Below, piece by piece: positions 1 to 12,157 of a stretch of 64,000 nucleotides of DNA. Position 1 is the stretch's first letter, and every line of letters begins with the position of its first letter. This DNA comes from Chitinibacter sp. FCG-7. Its GTDB lineage: Bacteria; Pseudomonadota; Gammaproteobacteria; Burkholderiales; Chitinibacteraceae. The position numbers were made by a program, and so were the translations under genes. Under the pieces are notes generated by a model that saw nothing but the letters and a program-made list of their open reading frames with translations, did no database searches and was not told the DNA's origin. The stretch is taken from NCBI RefSeq assembly GCF_040047665.1, contig NZ_CP157355.1, positions 806,001 through 870,000 of the forward strand, read 5' to 3'.

Positions 1-34
1 TGCCCGCCATTGAAACTGCATTTGGAATACTGCA

Positions 35-415
35 ATGGCTTTTTACTTCCGTCCGGATGATGTCCCAGAACTAGCGGGTTTAAGCAGCTGGGAACAGCGC
101 GTACTGATGCGCGGCACTTTCCTGCGCGAGCGGGCCATTTCCACCGTGGTTTTGCTACTGGCCGTGCTGGGCAGCGTGCAATTTGTGATCAATCCGCTAA
201 TTGAAAAGTTTCTACCCACCGTGCGCACCGACAATATGGCTTACGCCGCCATTCTGGTCGTTTGGCTGCTACTGCTGATGAAAGCGCGCGACATTATTCT
301 GATGAACCAGCTGCGCCCGAAATTTGCCGCCAAACGCGCCGAGCAAAAAGCTGCTGAAATCGCCAAACTCGAAGCCGAGCGCGCCGCGCAAGCCGAACAA
401 GCCGCAGCTGAATAA
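35..415 (+). CDS. small membrane protein of unknown function
   Basis: A 126-residue protein that I do not recognise. Two hydrophobic stretches, about residues 36-52 and 69-83 (the second contains VVWLLLLM), suggest two membrane spans. From about residue 95 to the end it is Ala/Glu/Lys rich and looks like a charged helical tail. The ATG at 35 is preceded by a weak GGA. It lies upstream of proS on the same strand, but a MITE-like repeat separates them, so cotranscription is doubtful. Codon use resembles the neighbouring housekeeping genes, so I regard it as a real native gene. Confidence 0.7.
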   Translation: MAFYFRPDDVPELAGLSSWEQRVLMRGTFLRERAISTVVLLLAVLGSVQFVINPLIEKFLPTVRTDNMAYAAILVVWLLLLMKARDIILMNQLRPKFAAKRAEQKAAEIAKLEAERAAQAEQAAAE

Positions 416-458
416 TCAAGGCAAATCGGCTAAAATAGCCCTACTTTTTTTGGGGCGT

Positions 459-600
459 AGAGATAACTCACAATCTAGCGAGCAAGAGCGATGCAAGGCA
501 AAAATGGCTGAAAAAGCGGAATTTACACCTTGTAAATGAGCATTTTGAAGACGTTTTTAACGCCGCATCGACGCAGCGCAGCAGTTTGTGAGTTAACTCT
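459..600. repeat. MITE-like palindromic intergenic repeat
   Basis: The ends are 15-bp inverted repeats matching at 14 of 15 positions: AGAGATAACTCACAA at 459-473 and its complement at 586-600. The interior has no convincing gene. The length of about 140 bp and the terminal inverted repeats are typical of non-autonomous miniature elements. It lies between the small membrane protein gene and proS and may carry or displace the proS promoter. Confidence 0.6.
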
Positions 601-627
601 AAGCCCAACCACTCTGGATCACGCACC

Positions 628-2343
628 ATGCGCACCTCGCAATTATTCATTTCTACTCTAAAAGAAGCGCCTTCCGAGGCCGAACTGCTGTCGCACAAGC
701 TGATGCTGCGCGCTGGCCTGATTAAACGCCTGGGCTCAGGCCTTTACACATGGATGCCGCTGGGCTTGCGTATTTTGCGCAAAGTTGAAGCCGTGGTGCG
801 CGAAGAAATGAATCGCGCGGGTGCGCAAGAATTGCTGATGCCAGCGGTGCAACCGGCCGAGCTGTGGCAGGAAACCGGCCGTTGGGATGTATTTGGCCCA
901 CAAATGCTGAAAATCACCGACCGCCACGAGCGCAGCTTCTGCTTTGGCCCGACACACGAAGAAGTCATCACCGACATCGCGCGCTCCGAAATCAAGAGCT
1001 ACAAGCAGCTGCCAGTGAATTTCTACCAAGTTCAAACCAAATTCCGCGACGAAATCCGCCCGCGTTTTGGCGTGATGCGCGCGCGCGAATTTATGATGAA
1101 AGACGCGTACTCATTCCACGCTGACCTCGATTCATTGAAAGCGACTTACGACGTGATGTACGGCGCGTATTCGAATGTATTTAGCCGTCTTGGCTTGAAA
1201 TTCCGTGCCGTTGCGGCCGATACCGGCGCAATTGGCGGCGATGGCTCGCATGAATTCCATGTGCTCGCTGATGCTGGTGAAGACCTGCTCGCCTACTGCC
1301 CAACGTCGGACTACGCTGCCAACGTTGAACTGGCTGAGGCCTTCGCTCCCGCGCAACCTCGCGCCGCCGCGACACAAGCGATGAGCGATGTTGATACGCC
1401 AAAGCAAACCACCTGCGAAGACGTTGCCGCGCTGATGGGCATCGGCATCGACCGGACGGTGAAAGCGATTGCGCTGGTCACGACTGCGGGTGAATTTGTG
1501 CTGGCGCTGTTGCGCGGCGACCATAATCTCAATGAAGTGAAAATCGGCAAAGTGGAAGGTATGGCCGATTTCCGCTTTGCAACGGATGAAGAAATCCGCG
1601 CCAATCTGAACTGCCCACCCGGCTTTATCGGCCCAGTTGGGATTAACGCGAACATCCGCGTGATTGCGGATCGTACTGTCGCGGCGATGAGCGATTTTGT
1701 GTGCGGCGCGAACAAGCCGAAATTCCACTTGTCTGGCGTGAACTTTGGCCGTGACCTGCCAGAGCCAAATGTGGTCGCTGACATCCGCAATGTGGTGAAT
1801 GGCGATGCGTGCCCGGATGGCAAAGGCGGTGTTTTGGAATTGTGCCGTGGTATCGAAGTCGGCCATATTTTCCAATTGCGCACTAAATATTCCGAAGCGA
1901 TGAACGCGACTTTCCTGAACGAGCAAAACACGCTGACACCAATGGAAATGGGCTGCTACGGCATCGGCGTATCGCGCATTGTTGGTGCAGCCATCGAGCA
2001 AAACCACGATGCACGCGGCATTATCTGGCCAGCAGCGATGGCACCATTTGCCGTCGCCATCGTCGCGGTTGGCTACCACAAATCGGAAGCCGTCAAAGCC
2101 GCAGCCGATCAGATGTACGCCGACTTTACGGCTGCCGGTATCGACGTGTTGCTCGACGACCGTAACGAGCGCCCGGGCTCGATGTTTGCCGATATGGAAT
2201 TGATCGGTATCCCGCATCGCGTCACGATTGGTGACAAAGCGCTGGCGAATAATGAAGTTGAATATGTCGCACGTCGCGCCGGTGAAATGCAGAAAGTGGC
2301 GATTGGCGAAGCACTCAGCTTTATCCGCGCAAAAATTGCATAA
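628..2343 (+). CDS. proS: prolyl-tRNA synthetase
   Basis: Charges tRNA-Pro with proline in the cytoplasm. The 571 residues match the usual bacterial type with the YbaK-like editing insertion (about residues 225-400) between class II motifs 2 and 3. Visible motifs are PTHEEVITD, then FRDE and [10 protein letters not shown] (motif 2), and [10 protein letters not shown] near residue 441 (motif 3). The C-terminal anticodon-binding domain contains [13 protein letters not shown]. The start is the ATG opening [15 protein letters not shown], the standard N-terminus. A strong hairpin follows at 2382-2436. A tRNA-Pro(GGG) gene lies at the far end of the window. Confidence 0.97.
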   Translation: MRTSQLFISTLKEAPSEAELLSHKLMLRAGLIKRLGSGLYTWMPLGLRILRKVEAVVREEMNRAGAQELLMPAVQPAELWQETGRWDVFGPQMLKITDRHERSFCFGPTHEEVITDIARSEIKSYKQLPVNFYQVQTKFRDEIRPRFGVMRAREFMMKDAYSFHADLDSLKATYDVMYGAYSNVFSRLGLKFRAVAADTGAIGGDGSHEFHVLADAGEDLLAYCPTSDYAANVELAEAFAPAQPRAAATQAMSDVDTPKQTTCEDVAALMGIGIDRTVKAIALVTTAGEFVLALLRGDHNLNEVKIGKVEGMADFRFATDEEIRANLNCPPGFIGPVGINANIRVIADRTVAAMSDFVCGANKPKFHLSGVNFGRDLPEPNVVADIRNVVNGDACPDGKGGVLELCRGIEVGHIFQLRTKYSEAMNATFLNEQNTLTPMEMGCYGIGVSRIVGAAIEQNHDARGIIWPAAMAPFAVAIVAVGYHKSEAVKAAADQMYADFTAAGIDVLLDDRNERPGSMFADMELIGIPHRVTIGDKALANNEVEYVARRAGEMQKVAIGEALSFIRAKIA

Positions 2344-2381
2344 GATAATTGCATAAGCTCGCTTAACTGAGCAGATCAACA

Positions 2382-2436
2382 AGGGGGTATTTACCTGCAA
2401 GCCATATCTAGAAATGGCCACCGGTAAATACCCCCT
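2382..2436. repeat. GGGTAT-core hairpin after proS
   Basis: Perfect 14-bp arms (AGGGGGTATTTACC at 2382-2395 and its complement at 2423-2436) around a 27-base loop. It lies just after the proS stop and could act as a terminator or mRNA stabiliser. It belongs to a family of similar hairpins in this window (5519, 5797, 22034, 32264, 42361). Confidence 0.6.
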
Positions 2437-2465
2437 ATTTCATTCTGCGATGATCTGCGTAAAGA

Positions 2466-2723
2466 TCAGCGCGGCTTGTATTGCCCCGGTGCATAGGCGC
2501 GGCTGATGTCGGGTGAGCGCAGCGCCAGATGTTTGCTGGTTCGCCCGCTTGTTCGCTCGCGCCACAGGCGGAAACTGCCCGCCTTTAGCTCGGCGCGCAT
2601 CAGACGAATCAGCTGATGCTGGTTTAAGCCATACAAGCGCTCAATCGCCTCAAATGAGGTGCGATCTTCCCACGCCATCTCGATAATCCGTGACAAATCA
2701 CTGGGGCTAAAGCGGTGCACCAT
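2466..2723 (-). CDS. DUF2805 / TIGR03643 family small protein
   Basis: An 85-residue basic protein with the family pattern: an N-terminal FSPSDLSRIIEMAWEDRTSFEAI stretch (quoted in part), then a helix-turn-helix-like LNQHQLIRLMR and the ending SFRLWRERTSGRTSKH. Its biochemical role is unknown; the HTH-like spacing hints at nucleic-acid binding but this is not established. I chose the ATG at 2723 (MVHRFSP) because the family starts there; an in-frame ATG at 2762 would add 13 residues. It lies downstream of the broken antiporter gene on the same strand. Confidence 0.8.
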   Translation of the reverse strand: MVHRFSPSDLSRIIEMAWEDRTSFEAIERLYGLNQHQLIRLMRAELKAGSFRLWRERTSGRTSKHLALRSPDISRAYAPGQYKPR

Positions 2724-2836
2724 TGCGGCAACTCCAAATAAAGTGAACCTGATTTTGCCCAAGCGAGCGAAGCGGCGTCAACTGCACGCCCGGCCATGCT
2801 TGCCGAGCACGCTGCGATCCCCCACAGCTTGCGCCC

Positions 2837-4548
2837 TCACTGCCCATGTTCCGTCACCGAAAAGCGCTGCACCACATGGCTGGCCATGCCTTTGGCCAGC
2901 TCTTCCTCGCCAAAGAACACCGTGCCAATGTTCTCCTTGCTCAGCAAAACCGATTCTTCTTCGCCGTGGGTGCGCAGGATGATTTCGATCTCGGGGTTGA
3001 GCGTTTTGGCCGTATCGATCATCTGGCGGATGATCAGCGGGTCGGGCGTGGCCACCACCAGCATGGCGGCTTCGGCGATATGCGCCTGAATCAGCACGGC
3101 AGGATCGGCGGCATCGCCCGACACGGCGGCCAGACCCTCTTTACGCAATTGCGCCACCAGCTCGCGGTTTTGCTCGGCAACGACAAAAGGAATACCCTGC
3201 GCCTGCATCGCTGCAGCAATGCGCGAGCCAACGCGCCCGTAGCCGACCAGCACCACCTGTTTGGCCAGATACTTGCGATCGGTTGTCATCGGCAATTCGG
3301 CAAACGGATCGGTTCGGGCGTCGCAGCGGCGGGCAAACGCCGAGCGAGCCAAAATGAGCTTGCGGATCGGCTCAACCATGGAAAATAGCAAGGGATTGAG
3401 CGCAATCGAGATCAGCGCACTGGCCAAAATCAGGCTCATGCCGGTACCGTCGGCAGCAGCCCCAATGACACACCCAGCCCACCCAGGATAAAGGAAAACT
3501 CGCCAATCTGCGCCAGACTGATCGACACAGTGAGCGCGGTATTGAGCGGGTAGCGGAACGCCAGCACCAGCGCCAGGGCGATCAGCGATTTGCCAAAAAT
3601 AATAATCGCCACCACGCCCAGCACGCGCCACGGATGATCGACAAAAACACTCGGCTCGAACAACATGCCGACCGAAACAAAAAACAGCACCGAGAACGCA
3701 TCGCGCAGCGGCAGCGATTCTTCGGCGGCGCGGTGGCTCAGCTTGGATTCGCGCATCACCATCCCGGCAAAAAACGCGCCCAGCGCGAACGACACATGAA
3801 ACAGCTGCGCCGCGCCATAGGCGATGCCAATCGCGCAGGCGATCACCGACAAAGTAAACAGCTCGCGCGAGCCAGTGCTGGACACCTGCCACAGCAGCCA
3901 AGGCAAGACCCGCCGCCCGGCAATCAGCATCAGCGCAATAAAAGCGCCAATCTGCAGCAACACCATGGCTATGCTTTGCCAGATCGGCTGCGCCGCCGCA
4001 GCCGTGCTTTGCTCGGTGCCGCCCAGCACGCCCGCCAGCGGCGGCAGCAACACCAACACCATTACGGTGGCAAGGTCTTCCACAATCAGCCAGCCAACGG
4101 CAATGCGGCCATTGAGGCTATCGAGCACGCCACGGTGCTCCAGCGCCTTGAGCAGCACCACCGTACTGGCACAAGATAGCGATAAGCCAAACACCAGCCC
4201 GGTGCCCCAGCTCCAGCCCCACCACCAGCTCAGCGCCATACCCAGCAGCGTGGCAAAACTCATCTGCAACACCGCGCCAGGCACGGCAATGCGCTTGACC
4301 GCCATCAGATCGCCCAGTGAAAAATGCAGCCCCACGCCAAACATCAGCAGCATCACGCCCACTTCGGCCAGCTGCGACGCCAGATGCGTATCGGCGACAA
4401 AGCCGGGCGTGGCCGGACCAATCAAAATACCGGCCACCAGATAGCCCAGCAAAGCGGGCAATTTGATGCGCTCGGCAATAAACCCCAGCACCAGCGCGGC
4501 ACCAAAGCCAACGGCCAGAATAGAAATCAGCGGCAGATTGTGTTCCAT
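2837..4548 (-). pseudogene. Kef/YbaL-type K+(Na+)/H+ antiporter, split by a frameshift
   Basis: Read from 4548 downwards, the first frame encodes about 368 residues of a CPA2 transporter (start MEHNLPLISILAVGFGAAL, multiple spans, FGVGLHFSL, IGEFSFILGG) and ends at a stop near 3436. The homology then resumes in another frame with GMSLILASALISIALNP and a TrkA-N domain (QVVLVGYGRVGSRIAAAMQ) ending at 2837. The break is near 3440-3450, inside the LGLLP-DGTG segment. Inserting one base there would restore a protein of about 570 residues, the usual length of YbaL-like antiporters. The paralogue at 8633-9859 aligns across the break (GMSLGLL then ALIIAGALISILLNP). The cause is either a recent one-base deletion or a sequencing error. 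If real, the transport core would lack its NAD-binding regulatory domain. Confidence 0.85.
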
Positions 4549-4710
4549 GCAGCAGGACTCATGGTTGAAGTTGAATATTGAGTGATCTTATAAGCCCGGC
4601 AAGCGAATTCGCCGGCTTTGCAGTGGGCGAACGCTTGGGCGGCGGCAATCATCGCCGCAGCGTCCGGCAATGCAGGGGTATAGCAAGCAAATTAAATACA
4701 GAAATGGGCT

Positions 4711-5340
4711 TTAGGGCAACACCTAGGCAGGTATATCGATCAATCAATGGGTGGATAATCCGCCGCTACTGCATTGTAGGGTGCACTGAGCGCAGCTAAT
4801 TGCACCCTAGCGGGATTGCTATTCTTGCATTGCATAGCTTGCTGGCGCAGGCGGTGAATCGGCGGTTTCGGCCACTGGACGAACAAATCAGGTTTTATGC
4901 GGCTGCGCCGCGACTGTTTAGATGCGCGTTCCGCCGCGCGGGCAGGTAGTAGCTTTGCTTACAGTTCTACCATTGCATAGCCTGCTACGCAGGCGGTAAA
5001 CCGGCGGTTTCGCCCGCCTAACGAGCAAGGGGAGGTCTTGCCCCTCCCCTTGCAACCCCAGCGCGCCCGATCGCCGCGAAACCCCGCTTGAAAAAGCCAT
5101 GGCGAGGCGCCGCTACAACTCGCGTCGCGCTAACGTCGCGACGCTCAAACACGACGCGGCTTAAAACCTCGCCATGACTTTTTCAAGCGGCGCGTCTCCA
5201 CGGGCAATCCGTTCTAATCGGCAGCAGTTGTAGGGTCGGCTTCAGCCGACCAAGCGCGAATAAAAAGGTCGGCTAAAGCCGACCCTACAGGTATATCTAG
5301 CAAAGCTAGATCATAATTGGCCTACAGAGCAACACCTAGG
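4711..5340. repeat. cluster of degenerate intergenic repeats
   Basis: This non-coding stretch contains several repeat pairs. AACACCTAGGCA occurs near 4714 and 5329. Two diverged copies of a GCATAGC(T/C)TGCT unit with GGCGGTTTCG lie near 4830-4890 and 4970-5030. A long inverted repeat has arms at 5085-5107 and 5167-5189 (GCTTGAAAAAGCCATGGCGAGG with mismatches). A near-perfect inverted repeat, GTAGGGTCGGCT with its complement, spans 5230-5290. I see no supported gene between 4549 and 6071. The open frames here are by-products of the GC-rich repeats. Confidence 0.6.
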
Positions 5341-5427
5341 CATGTATATACCGCAATGGTTGGTCAGCACCAATTCCCCTGCAGCTGCGCCGAGCGAGGA
5401 ACGGGCGGGGCGGGGTTTCGGTTGCGC

Positions 5428-5705
5428 CTGTTTTGTTAAGCGCAACCGCCGCCTCGATCCGTCCGCAGCGAGGGCATCCCGCGCAGCGGGACGCAGATGC
5501 CGGGGGCTGCTTTGGGGTGCAGGGGTATTTGCAGAAGCAAATACCCCTGCCCGTCCGCGCGGCGGAACGCGCATCGAAAACATCGCGCCAACGGCGCATA
5601 AAACAGGTCAACAAACGTAGGGCGGGTTAGCCGCAGGCGTAACCCGCCATTATGGCGATAGATCCAAATTGCAGTTCAGCGCGGGTCAAGACCCGCCCTA
5701 CACGG
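5428..5705. repeat. 278-bp tandem repeat, copy A
   Basis: Starts with CTGTTTTGTTAAGCGCAACC and ends with a CGGGTTAGCCGCAGGCGTAAC module and its partial complement TCAAGACCCGCCCTACACGG. Inside, at 5519-5550, is a perfect palindrome with 14-bp arms (GCAGGGGTATTTGC). The next 278 bases repeat it almost exactly. Confidence 0.8.
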
Positions 5706-5990
5706 CTGTTTTGTTAAGCGCAACCGCCGCCTCGATCCGTCCGCAGCGAGGGTATCCCGCGTAGCGGGACGCGGATGCCGGGGGCTGCTTTGGGGTGCAG
5801 GGGTATTTGCAGAAGCAAATACCCCTGCCCGTCCGCGCGGCGGAACGCGCATTGAAAACATCGCGCCAACGGCGCATAAAACCAAGAAATGTAGGGCGGG
5901 TTCGCCGCAGGCGTAACCCGCCAATATGGCGATTAATCCAAGTGCAGTTCAGCGCGGGTTGATAAAGCCAACCCGCCCTACACGGCTGTT
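5706..5990. repeat. 278-bp tandem repeat, copy B
   Basis: A direct repeat of the preceding unit with a few substitutions (for example GGGTATCCCGCGT for GGGCATCCCGCGC) and small indels near its end. It carries its own GCAGGGGTATTTGC palindrome at 5797-5828. The near-identity points to a recent duplication. Confidence 0.8.
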
Positions 5991-6071
5991 TGTTGACGCT
6001 TCCAGTCTGGCACATCGATGCCGTATCAGGAGGAAGGAGTCCATCCCATTACCCTACGGCTCTGGCATAAA

Positions 6072-6569
6072 TTAGTCAGAATAATCAGCCAACTCAAAAT
6101 AATGAAACCGCGCCAGGAATACAGCCAAAATAATTGCGGGCAACGCATACATCATAGGAACAAATACCAGAAAATAACGAGACCAATTCGTTTCATTGAT
6201 TGACATCAAAAACCATAAGAACGGGGCTGTTATTAACAAAAAACAAATACAACCCAAAAATAAACCGATCAACGCAAAAGTGCGTCCCATGGGTTTATTT
6301 ATTAGCCAAAAACCAGTCATCACCAGCAACCATGCCCAAGCAAAAATGGGTAGTACAATAACAAATGATAAATAAATCCCTACACTAGAAAACACCCAAC
6401 AAGCAATAGCCAAGCCAAGTCGCGACCAACAAAAATCACCCCATCGATATAATGAGCGATCTTGGAGATACAGGAAATAACAGAGGCAACCGTTGACGCC
6501 AATAAAGGCTAAATAAAAAAACACCCCCAAAGAATCAAAATTTAAAAAGATTGAAACGACTTTATCCAT
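6072..6569 (-). CDS. polytopic membrane protein of unknown function
   Basis: A 165-residue, very hydrophobic protein with about four or five predicted spans (including FYLAFIGVNGCLCYFLYL, IYLSFVIVLPIFAWAWLLV and FALIGLFLGCICFLL). No family recognised. The gene is clearly more AT rich than its neighbours and lies between the repeat cluster and argS, so it may be acquired. The only upstream Shine-Dalgarno-like sequence is a weak AGGGTG. A terminator at 6594-6621 lies upstream and separates it from argS. Confidence 0.6.
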   Translation of the reverse strand: MDKVVSIFLNFDSLGVFFYLAFIGVNGCLCYFLYLQDRSLYRWGDFCWSRLGLAIACWVFSSVGIYLSFVIVLPIFAWAWLLVMTGFWLINKPMGRTFALIGLFLGCICFLLITAPFLWFLMSINETNWSRYFLVFVPMMYALPAIILAVFLARFHYFELADYSD

Positions 6570-6593
6570 TTCACACCCTGCCTATTAAAAACC

Positions 6594-6621
6594 AAAAAAG
6601 CGACCTTCCGGTCGCTTTTTT
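6594..6621 (-). terminator. argS terminator
   Basis: Hairpin AGCGACC-TTCC-GGTCGCT flanked by A and T runs. It lies 13 bases past the argS stop and works on the minus strand; the flanking A tract gives it a bidirectional look. Confidence 0.85.
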
Positions 6622-6633
6622 AATTTAGATCAA

Positions 6634-8397
<1,764 letters not shown>

Positions 8398-8632
8398 CTA
8401 GAGCTGAATCGGTGCGGGCCAATGCGGGCAAGCGCATCAAGCCAAAAGCGCCATTGTACCCGCTTGCGCGCCAAGCTCAAAAAACTGAGCCGCGAGCCTG
8501 TAAAGTAAATATGCCAACATCAAGCGGCGGCCTTTTATCGCGCCAAATCAGGTGTGAACGAATACAATGAGCTTGGGTCGTACTGACGCGCGGCTGAATT
8601 AGCCCCCTTTTCAACCTTCACAAGGAGCGACG

Positions 8633-9859
8633 ATGCATCATGACACCCCACTACTCACCACCCTGGTGCTGGGCTTGGGATTGGCCTATTTGTTCGGGAT
8701 GCTGGCACAGCGCTGCCGCATGCCGCCGCTGATTGGTTATCTGTTTGCCGGGATTGTGATTGGCCCATTTACGCCGGGGCCGCTGGCCAATCAGGCCTTG
8801 GCCACCGAGCTGGCCGAAGTGGGCGTGATTTTGCTGATGTTTGGTGTGGGCCTGCATTTTTCGCTCAAAGACCTGATGAGCGTGAAGCGCATCGCGATTC
8901 CCGGTGCGGTGATACAGATTACGATCGCCACGCTGCTGGGCATGGCGCTGGCCTGGATGATGGGCTGGCCGTGGGGTAACGGGCTGGTATTTGGCTTATC
9001 GCTATCGGTGGCTAGTACGGTGGTATTGCTCAAGGCTTTGCAGAAATACGATCTGGAGCAAACCGACGAAGGCCGGATTGCGATTGGCTGGCTGATTGTC
9101 GAAGATCTGGCCATGGTGCTGATTCTGGTCTTGCTGCCTGCGCTGGCAGGCTTGCTCGGCGGGCATAATCCTTATGACACTGGCGAGCAGAATCTATTCA
9201 AACTCCTGGGCATTACGCTGGCCAAAGTGGGCGCTTTTGTTGTCTTTATGCTGATTATTGGCCGTCGCGTGATTCCGTGGATACTGGAAAAAACCGTCTG
9301 GACCGGCAGCCGTGAGCTATTTCGCCTGGGCGTCTTAGCGATTGCGCTGGGCGTGGCGTACGGCGCTTCGCATCTGTTTGGCGTCTCGTTTGCGCTGGGG
9401 GCGTTTTTCGCCGGGATGGTGCTGGCCGAATCAGAATTTAGCCACCGCGCCGCCGAGGAATCATTGCCGCTGCGTGATGCCTTTGCCGTACTGTTTTTTG
9501 TCTCGGTCGGCATGCTGTTTGACCCGCGCATTATTGTGCAGCAGCCGCTGGCGCTGCTTGGCACGGTGCTAGTGATTGTGATCGGCAAATCGCTGGCAGC
9601 GTGGGCAATTGTGCGCGCTTACGGCTATAGCCATCGCGTGGCCGGGACGATTTCAGCCAGCTTGGCGCAAATTGGCGAATTCTCGTTTATTCTGGCCACC
9701 GTGGGGATGTCGCTGGGGCTGCTCAATAGCGATGCGAACGCGCTGATTATTGCTGGCGCGCTGATCTCCATCCTGCTCAACCCGCCGCTATTCTCCATCC
9801 TGACTCGCCTAATACCTGCACCAGGTAATGCTATAGAGAGCAGCATAGAAAAGAGCTAG
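8633..9859 (+). CDS. CPA2-family cation:proton antiporter (Kef-type, no TrkA-N domain)
   Basis: A 408-residue inner-membrane antiporter core with about 12 hydrophobic segments and the family landmarks GYLFAGIVIGPFTPG, LLMFGVGLHFSL, LIVEDLA and IGEFSFILA. It probably exchanges K+ or Na+ for protons. It ends after the membrane domain, so it lacks the C-terminal nucleotide-binding TrkA-N domain of KefB/KefC/YbaL. It is a close paralogue of the frameshifted gene at 2837-4548. The ATG is preceded by AAGGAG. It converges on tkt with a shared terminator. Confidence 0.9.
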   Translation: MHHDTPLLTTLVLGLGLAYLFGMLAQRCRMPPLIGYLFAGIVIGPFTPGPLANQALATELAEVGVILLMFGVGLHFSLKDLMSVKRIAIPGAVIQITIATLLGMALAWMMGWPWGNGLVFGLSLSVASTVVLLKALQKYDLEQTDEGRIAIGWLIVEDLAMVLILVLLPALAGLLGGHNPYDTGEQNLFKLLGITLAKVGAFVVFMLIIGRRVIPWILEKTVWTGSRELFRLGVLAIALGVAYGASHLFGVSFALGAFFAGMVLAESEFSHRAAEESLPLRDAFAVLFFVSVGMLFDPRIIVQQPLALLGTVLVIVIGKSLAAWAIVRAYGYSHRVAGTISASLAQIGEFSFILATVGMSLGLLNSDANALIIAGALISILLNPPLFSILTRLIPAPGNAIESSIEKS

Positions 9860-9880
9860 ATGGATATACCCAGCAGCATA

Positions 9881-9914
9881 AAAAAACGCCGCAGATTCAA
9901 TCTGCGGCGTTTTT
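9881..9914. terminator. bidirectional terminator between antiporter gene and tkt
   Basis: Hairpin ACGCCGCAGATT/AATCTGCGGCGT with A6 before and T5 after, placed between convergent genes, so it can stop transcription from both sides. Confidence 0.9.
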
Positions 9915-9934
9915 ATTGCTAGCTTCCGCGAAGC

Positions 9935-11950
9935 TTATTTCAGCAAAGCTTTGGCACGGGCAACGACGTTATCCACGGTGAAGCCGAAGTGAGCAAACAG
10001 CTGGCCTGCTGGCGCTGATTCGCCAAAGGTATCCATACCGATCACATCGCCTTCAAGGCCAACGTATTTGCGCCAGAAGTCGCTGGTCGCGGCTTCTACA
10101 GCCAGACGTGGTACGCCCGCTGGCAATACCGATGCCTTGTACGCTGCATCCTGTTTGTCGAACACATTGGTGCTTGGCATTGAAACCACGCGAACGGCGA
10201 CGCCTTCTTCTTTAAGCGTGGCGGCGGCTTTCACGGCCAGATCCACTTCGGAACCTGTCGCCAGAATCACCAGCTGCGGATTAGCCGCGTCAACCAAGAC
10301 ATAGCCACCCTTGGCGATGTCGGCCAATTGCTGCTCGCTACGCGCCTGGAATTGCAGGTTTTGACGAGTAAAAACCAGTGACGATGGCGTGGTACGCTCG
10401 CCAATTGCCGCAGCCCAAGCCACCACTGATTCAACAGTGTCAGCCGGACGCCAAGTGTTCATATTCGGGATGCAACGCAGCGTTTGCAATTGCTCAACCG
10501 GCTGGTGTGTTGGGCCATCTTCACCCAGACCGATCGAGTCGTGCGTGTATACGAAGATATTGTTGGTCTTCATCAACGCCGACATACGCAGCGCATTGAG
10601 CGCGTATTCGCAGAACATCAGGAATGTGCCACCGAATGGGCGGAAACCGCCGTGCAGAACGATACCGTTCTGGATGGCGCTCATACCGAATTCGCGCACG
10701 CCGTAGCTGATGTGATTGCCACTTAGGGTTTTGGAACCGTCCTGGCCACCTTCGACTTTCAAGCTCGTTGAGCCTTTCCAGTTGGTCAGATTAGAGCCGG
10801 TCAAGTCAGCCGAACCGCCGAGCATTTCCGGCAATTGTGGGCACAGCGCCGACAAAGCATTCTGGCTGGCTTTACGGGTAGCGATGGTTTCGGCCTTGCC
10901 ATTGGCGTCTGCAACAGCGGCTTTCACGATGTCGTTCCAGTTTGCTGGCAAGTCGCCTTTCATGCGGCGGCTAAATTCGGCGGCGTCGCTTGGATATTGC
11001 GCGGCGTATTTGGCAAACAGTGCATTCCATTCAGCTTCCGCCGCAGCGCCAGCCGCTTTTTTATCCCAGCCTGCGTACACATCAGCAGGGATTTCAAATG
11101 GTGCGTGTGGCCAGCCGATGGCTTCGCGAGTCAGTGCGATTTCAGCGTCGCCCAGTGGTGCGCCGTGGCAATCATGGCTGGCGGCTTTGTTAGGTGAGCC
11201 TTTACCAATGATGGTTTTGCAGCAGATCAGCGTTGGTTTGCCAGTTTCGGCTTTGGCCGCAGCAATCGCAGCGTTCAACGCATCAACGTCATGGCCGTCA
11301 ACACCGGCAATCACGTGCCAGCCGTAAGATTCGAAACGTTTTGGTGTGTCGTCGGTAAACCAGCCTTCAACGTGGCCGTCGATCGAAATACCGTTATCGT
11401 CCCAGAACGCCACCAGTTTGCCCAAGCCCCAAGTGCCAGCCAGTGCGCACGCTTCGTGCGAGATGCCTTCCATCAGGCAACCGTCGCCCATGAAGACATA
11501 AGTGTAATGGTCAACGATGTCCAAGCCTGGCTTGTTAAATTGCGCCGCCAGCAGTTTTTCTGCCAGCGCAAAGCCCACGGCGTTGGTGATACCCTGGCCC
11601 AGCGGGCCAGTTGTCGTTTCTACGCCCGGCGTGTAATGAACCTCAGGGTGACCTGGGGTTTTGGAATGGAATTGACGGAAGTTTTTAATGTCGTCGATTG
11701 AAACGTCGTAACCTGTGAGGTGCAATAGCGCGTATTGCAGCATTGAGCCGTGGCCGTTGGACAATACAAAGCGGTCGCGGTTGGCCCAGGCCGGGTTTTG
11801 CGGGTTAAAGCGCATATTGTCGCCCCACAAAGCCAGACCAATTTCCGCCATGCCCATCGGTGCGCCCGGGTGGCCGGAATTGGCTTTTTGCACAGCGTCC
11901 ATCGCCAGTGCGCGGATTGCATTTGCTAAATCAGTACGCGTTGCTGCCAT
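9935..11950 (-). CDS. tkt: transketolase
   Basis: TPP-dependent transfer of two-carbon units in the pentose phosphate pathway. The product is 671 residues, a normal length. Landmarks are [11 protein letters not shown] near the N-terminus, the TPP motif [13 protein letters not shown], and the later [12 protein letters not shown] and [11 protein letters not shown] start at the ATG at 11950 ([19 protein letters not shown]) because an AAGGAA lies 7 bases upstream and family members begin there; the frame stays open 20 codons further upstream. It is separated from phaC by a terminator. Confidence 0.96.
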   Translation of the reverse strand: MAATRTDLANAIRALAMDAVQKANSGHPGAPMGMAEIGLALWGDNMRFNPQNPAWANRDRFVLSNGHGSMLQYALLHLTGYDVSIDDIKNFRQFHSKTPGHPEVHYTPGVETTTGPLGQGITNAVGFALAEKLLAAQFNKPGLDIVDHYTYVFMGDGCLMEGISHEACALAGTWGLGKLVAFWDDNGISIDGHVEGWFTDDTPKRFESYGWHVIAGVDGHDVDALNAAIAAAKAETGKPTLICCKTIIGKGSPNKAASHDCHGAPLGDAEIALTREAIGWPHAPFEIPADVYAGWDKKAAGAAAEAEWNALFAKYAAQYPSDAAEFSRRMKGDLPANWNDIVKAAVADANGKAETIATRKASQNALSALCPQLPEMLGGSADLTGSNLTNWKGSTSLKVEGGQDGSKTLSGNHISYGVREFGMSAIQNGIVLHGGFRPFGGTFLMFCEYALNALRMSALMKTNNIFVYTHDSIGLGEDGPTHQPVEQLQTLRCIPNMNTWRPADTVESVVAWAAAIGERTTPSSLVFTRQNLQFQARSEQQLADIAKGGYVLVDAANPQLVILATGSEVDLAVKAAATLKEEGVAVRVVSMPSTNVFDKQDAAYKASVLPAGVPRLAVEAATSDFWRKYVGLEGDVIGMDTFGESAPAGQLFAHFGFTVDNVVARAKALLK

Positions 11951-12070
11951 CACTGTATTCCTTATTGTGTGAAAACGAATCCCTTGCTTTCTTGCCAGGC
12001 CAGCCTGCAAAACTCAAGGAGAAAATTGTTCTGCATTATCCCTGAGCCAAGAGCTAGTGGCATAGGGGAT

Positions 12071-12112
12071 TAAAAAAAAACTACACGCCAGCATTGTAAA
12101 ATACTGGCGTGT
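12071..12112 (-). terminator. phaC terminator
   Basis: Hairpin with arms ACACGCCAG and CTGGCGTGT (12083-12112) followed on the minus strand by a run of nine T. It lies just past the phaC stop. Confidence 0.85.
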
Positions 12113-12157
12113 CGGTGATGTTGCTTAAAAACAAAGAATCATGGGTGCTGGTCAGGC

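Noticed and set aside
1132..2421. Long open frame on the minus strand opposite proS (about 429 codons)
   Set aside because: A shadow of the GC-biased codon pattern of proS; composition is unlike a protein (His, Arg and Cys rich) and no family fits.
3430..3460. Programmed ribosomal frameshift in the Kef-type gene
   Set aside because: No slippery heptamer at the break and no such mechanism known for this family; a lost base is simpler.
4549..4799. Short plus-strand frames after the Kef-type gene
   Set aside because: No ribosome site, no family, and they run into the repeat cluster.
5311..5924. Several open frames of 80-100 codons on both strands
   Set aside because: They lie in the tandem repeats, overlap each other on both strands and repeat with the DNA units.
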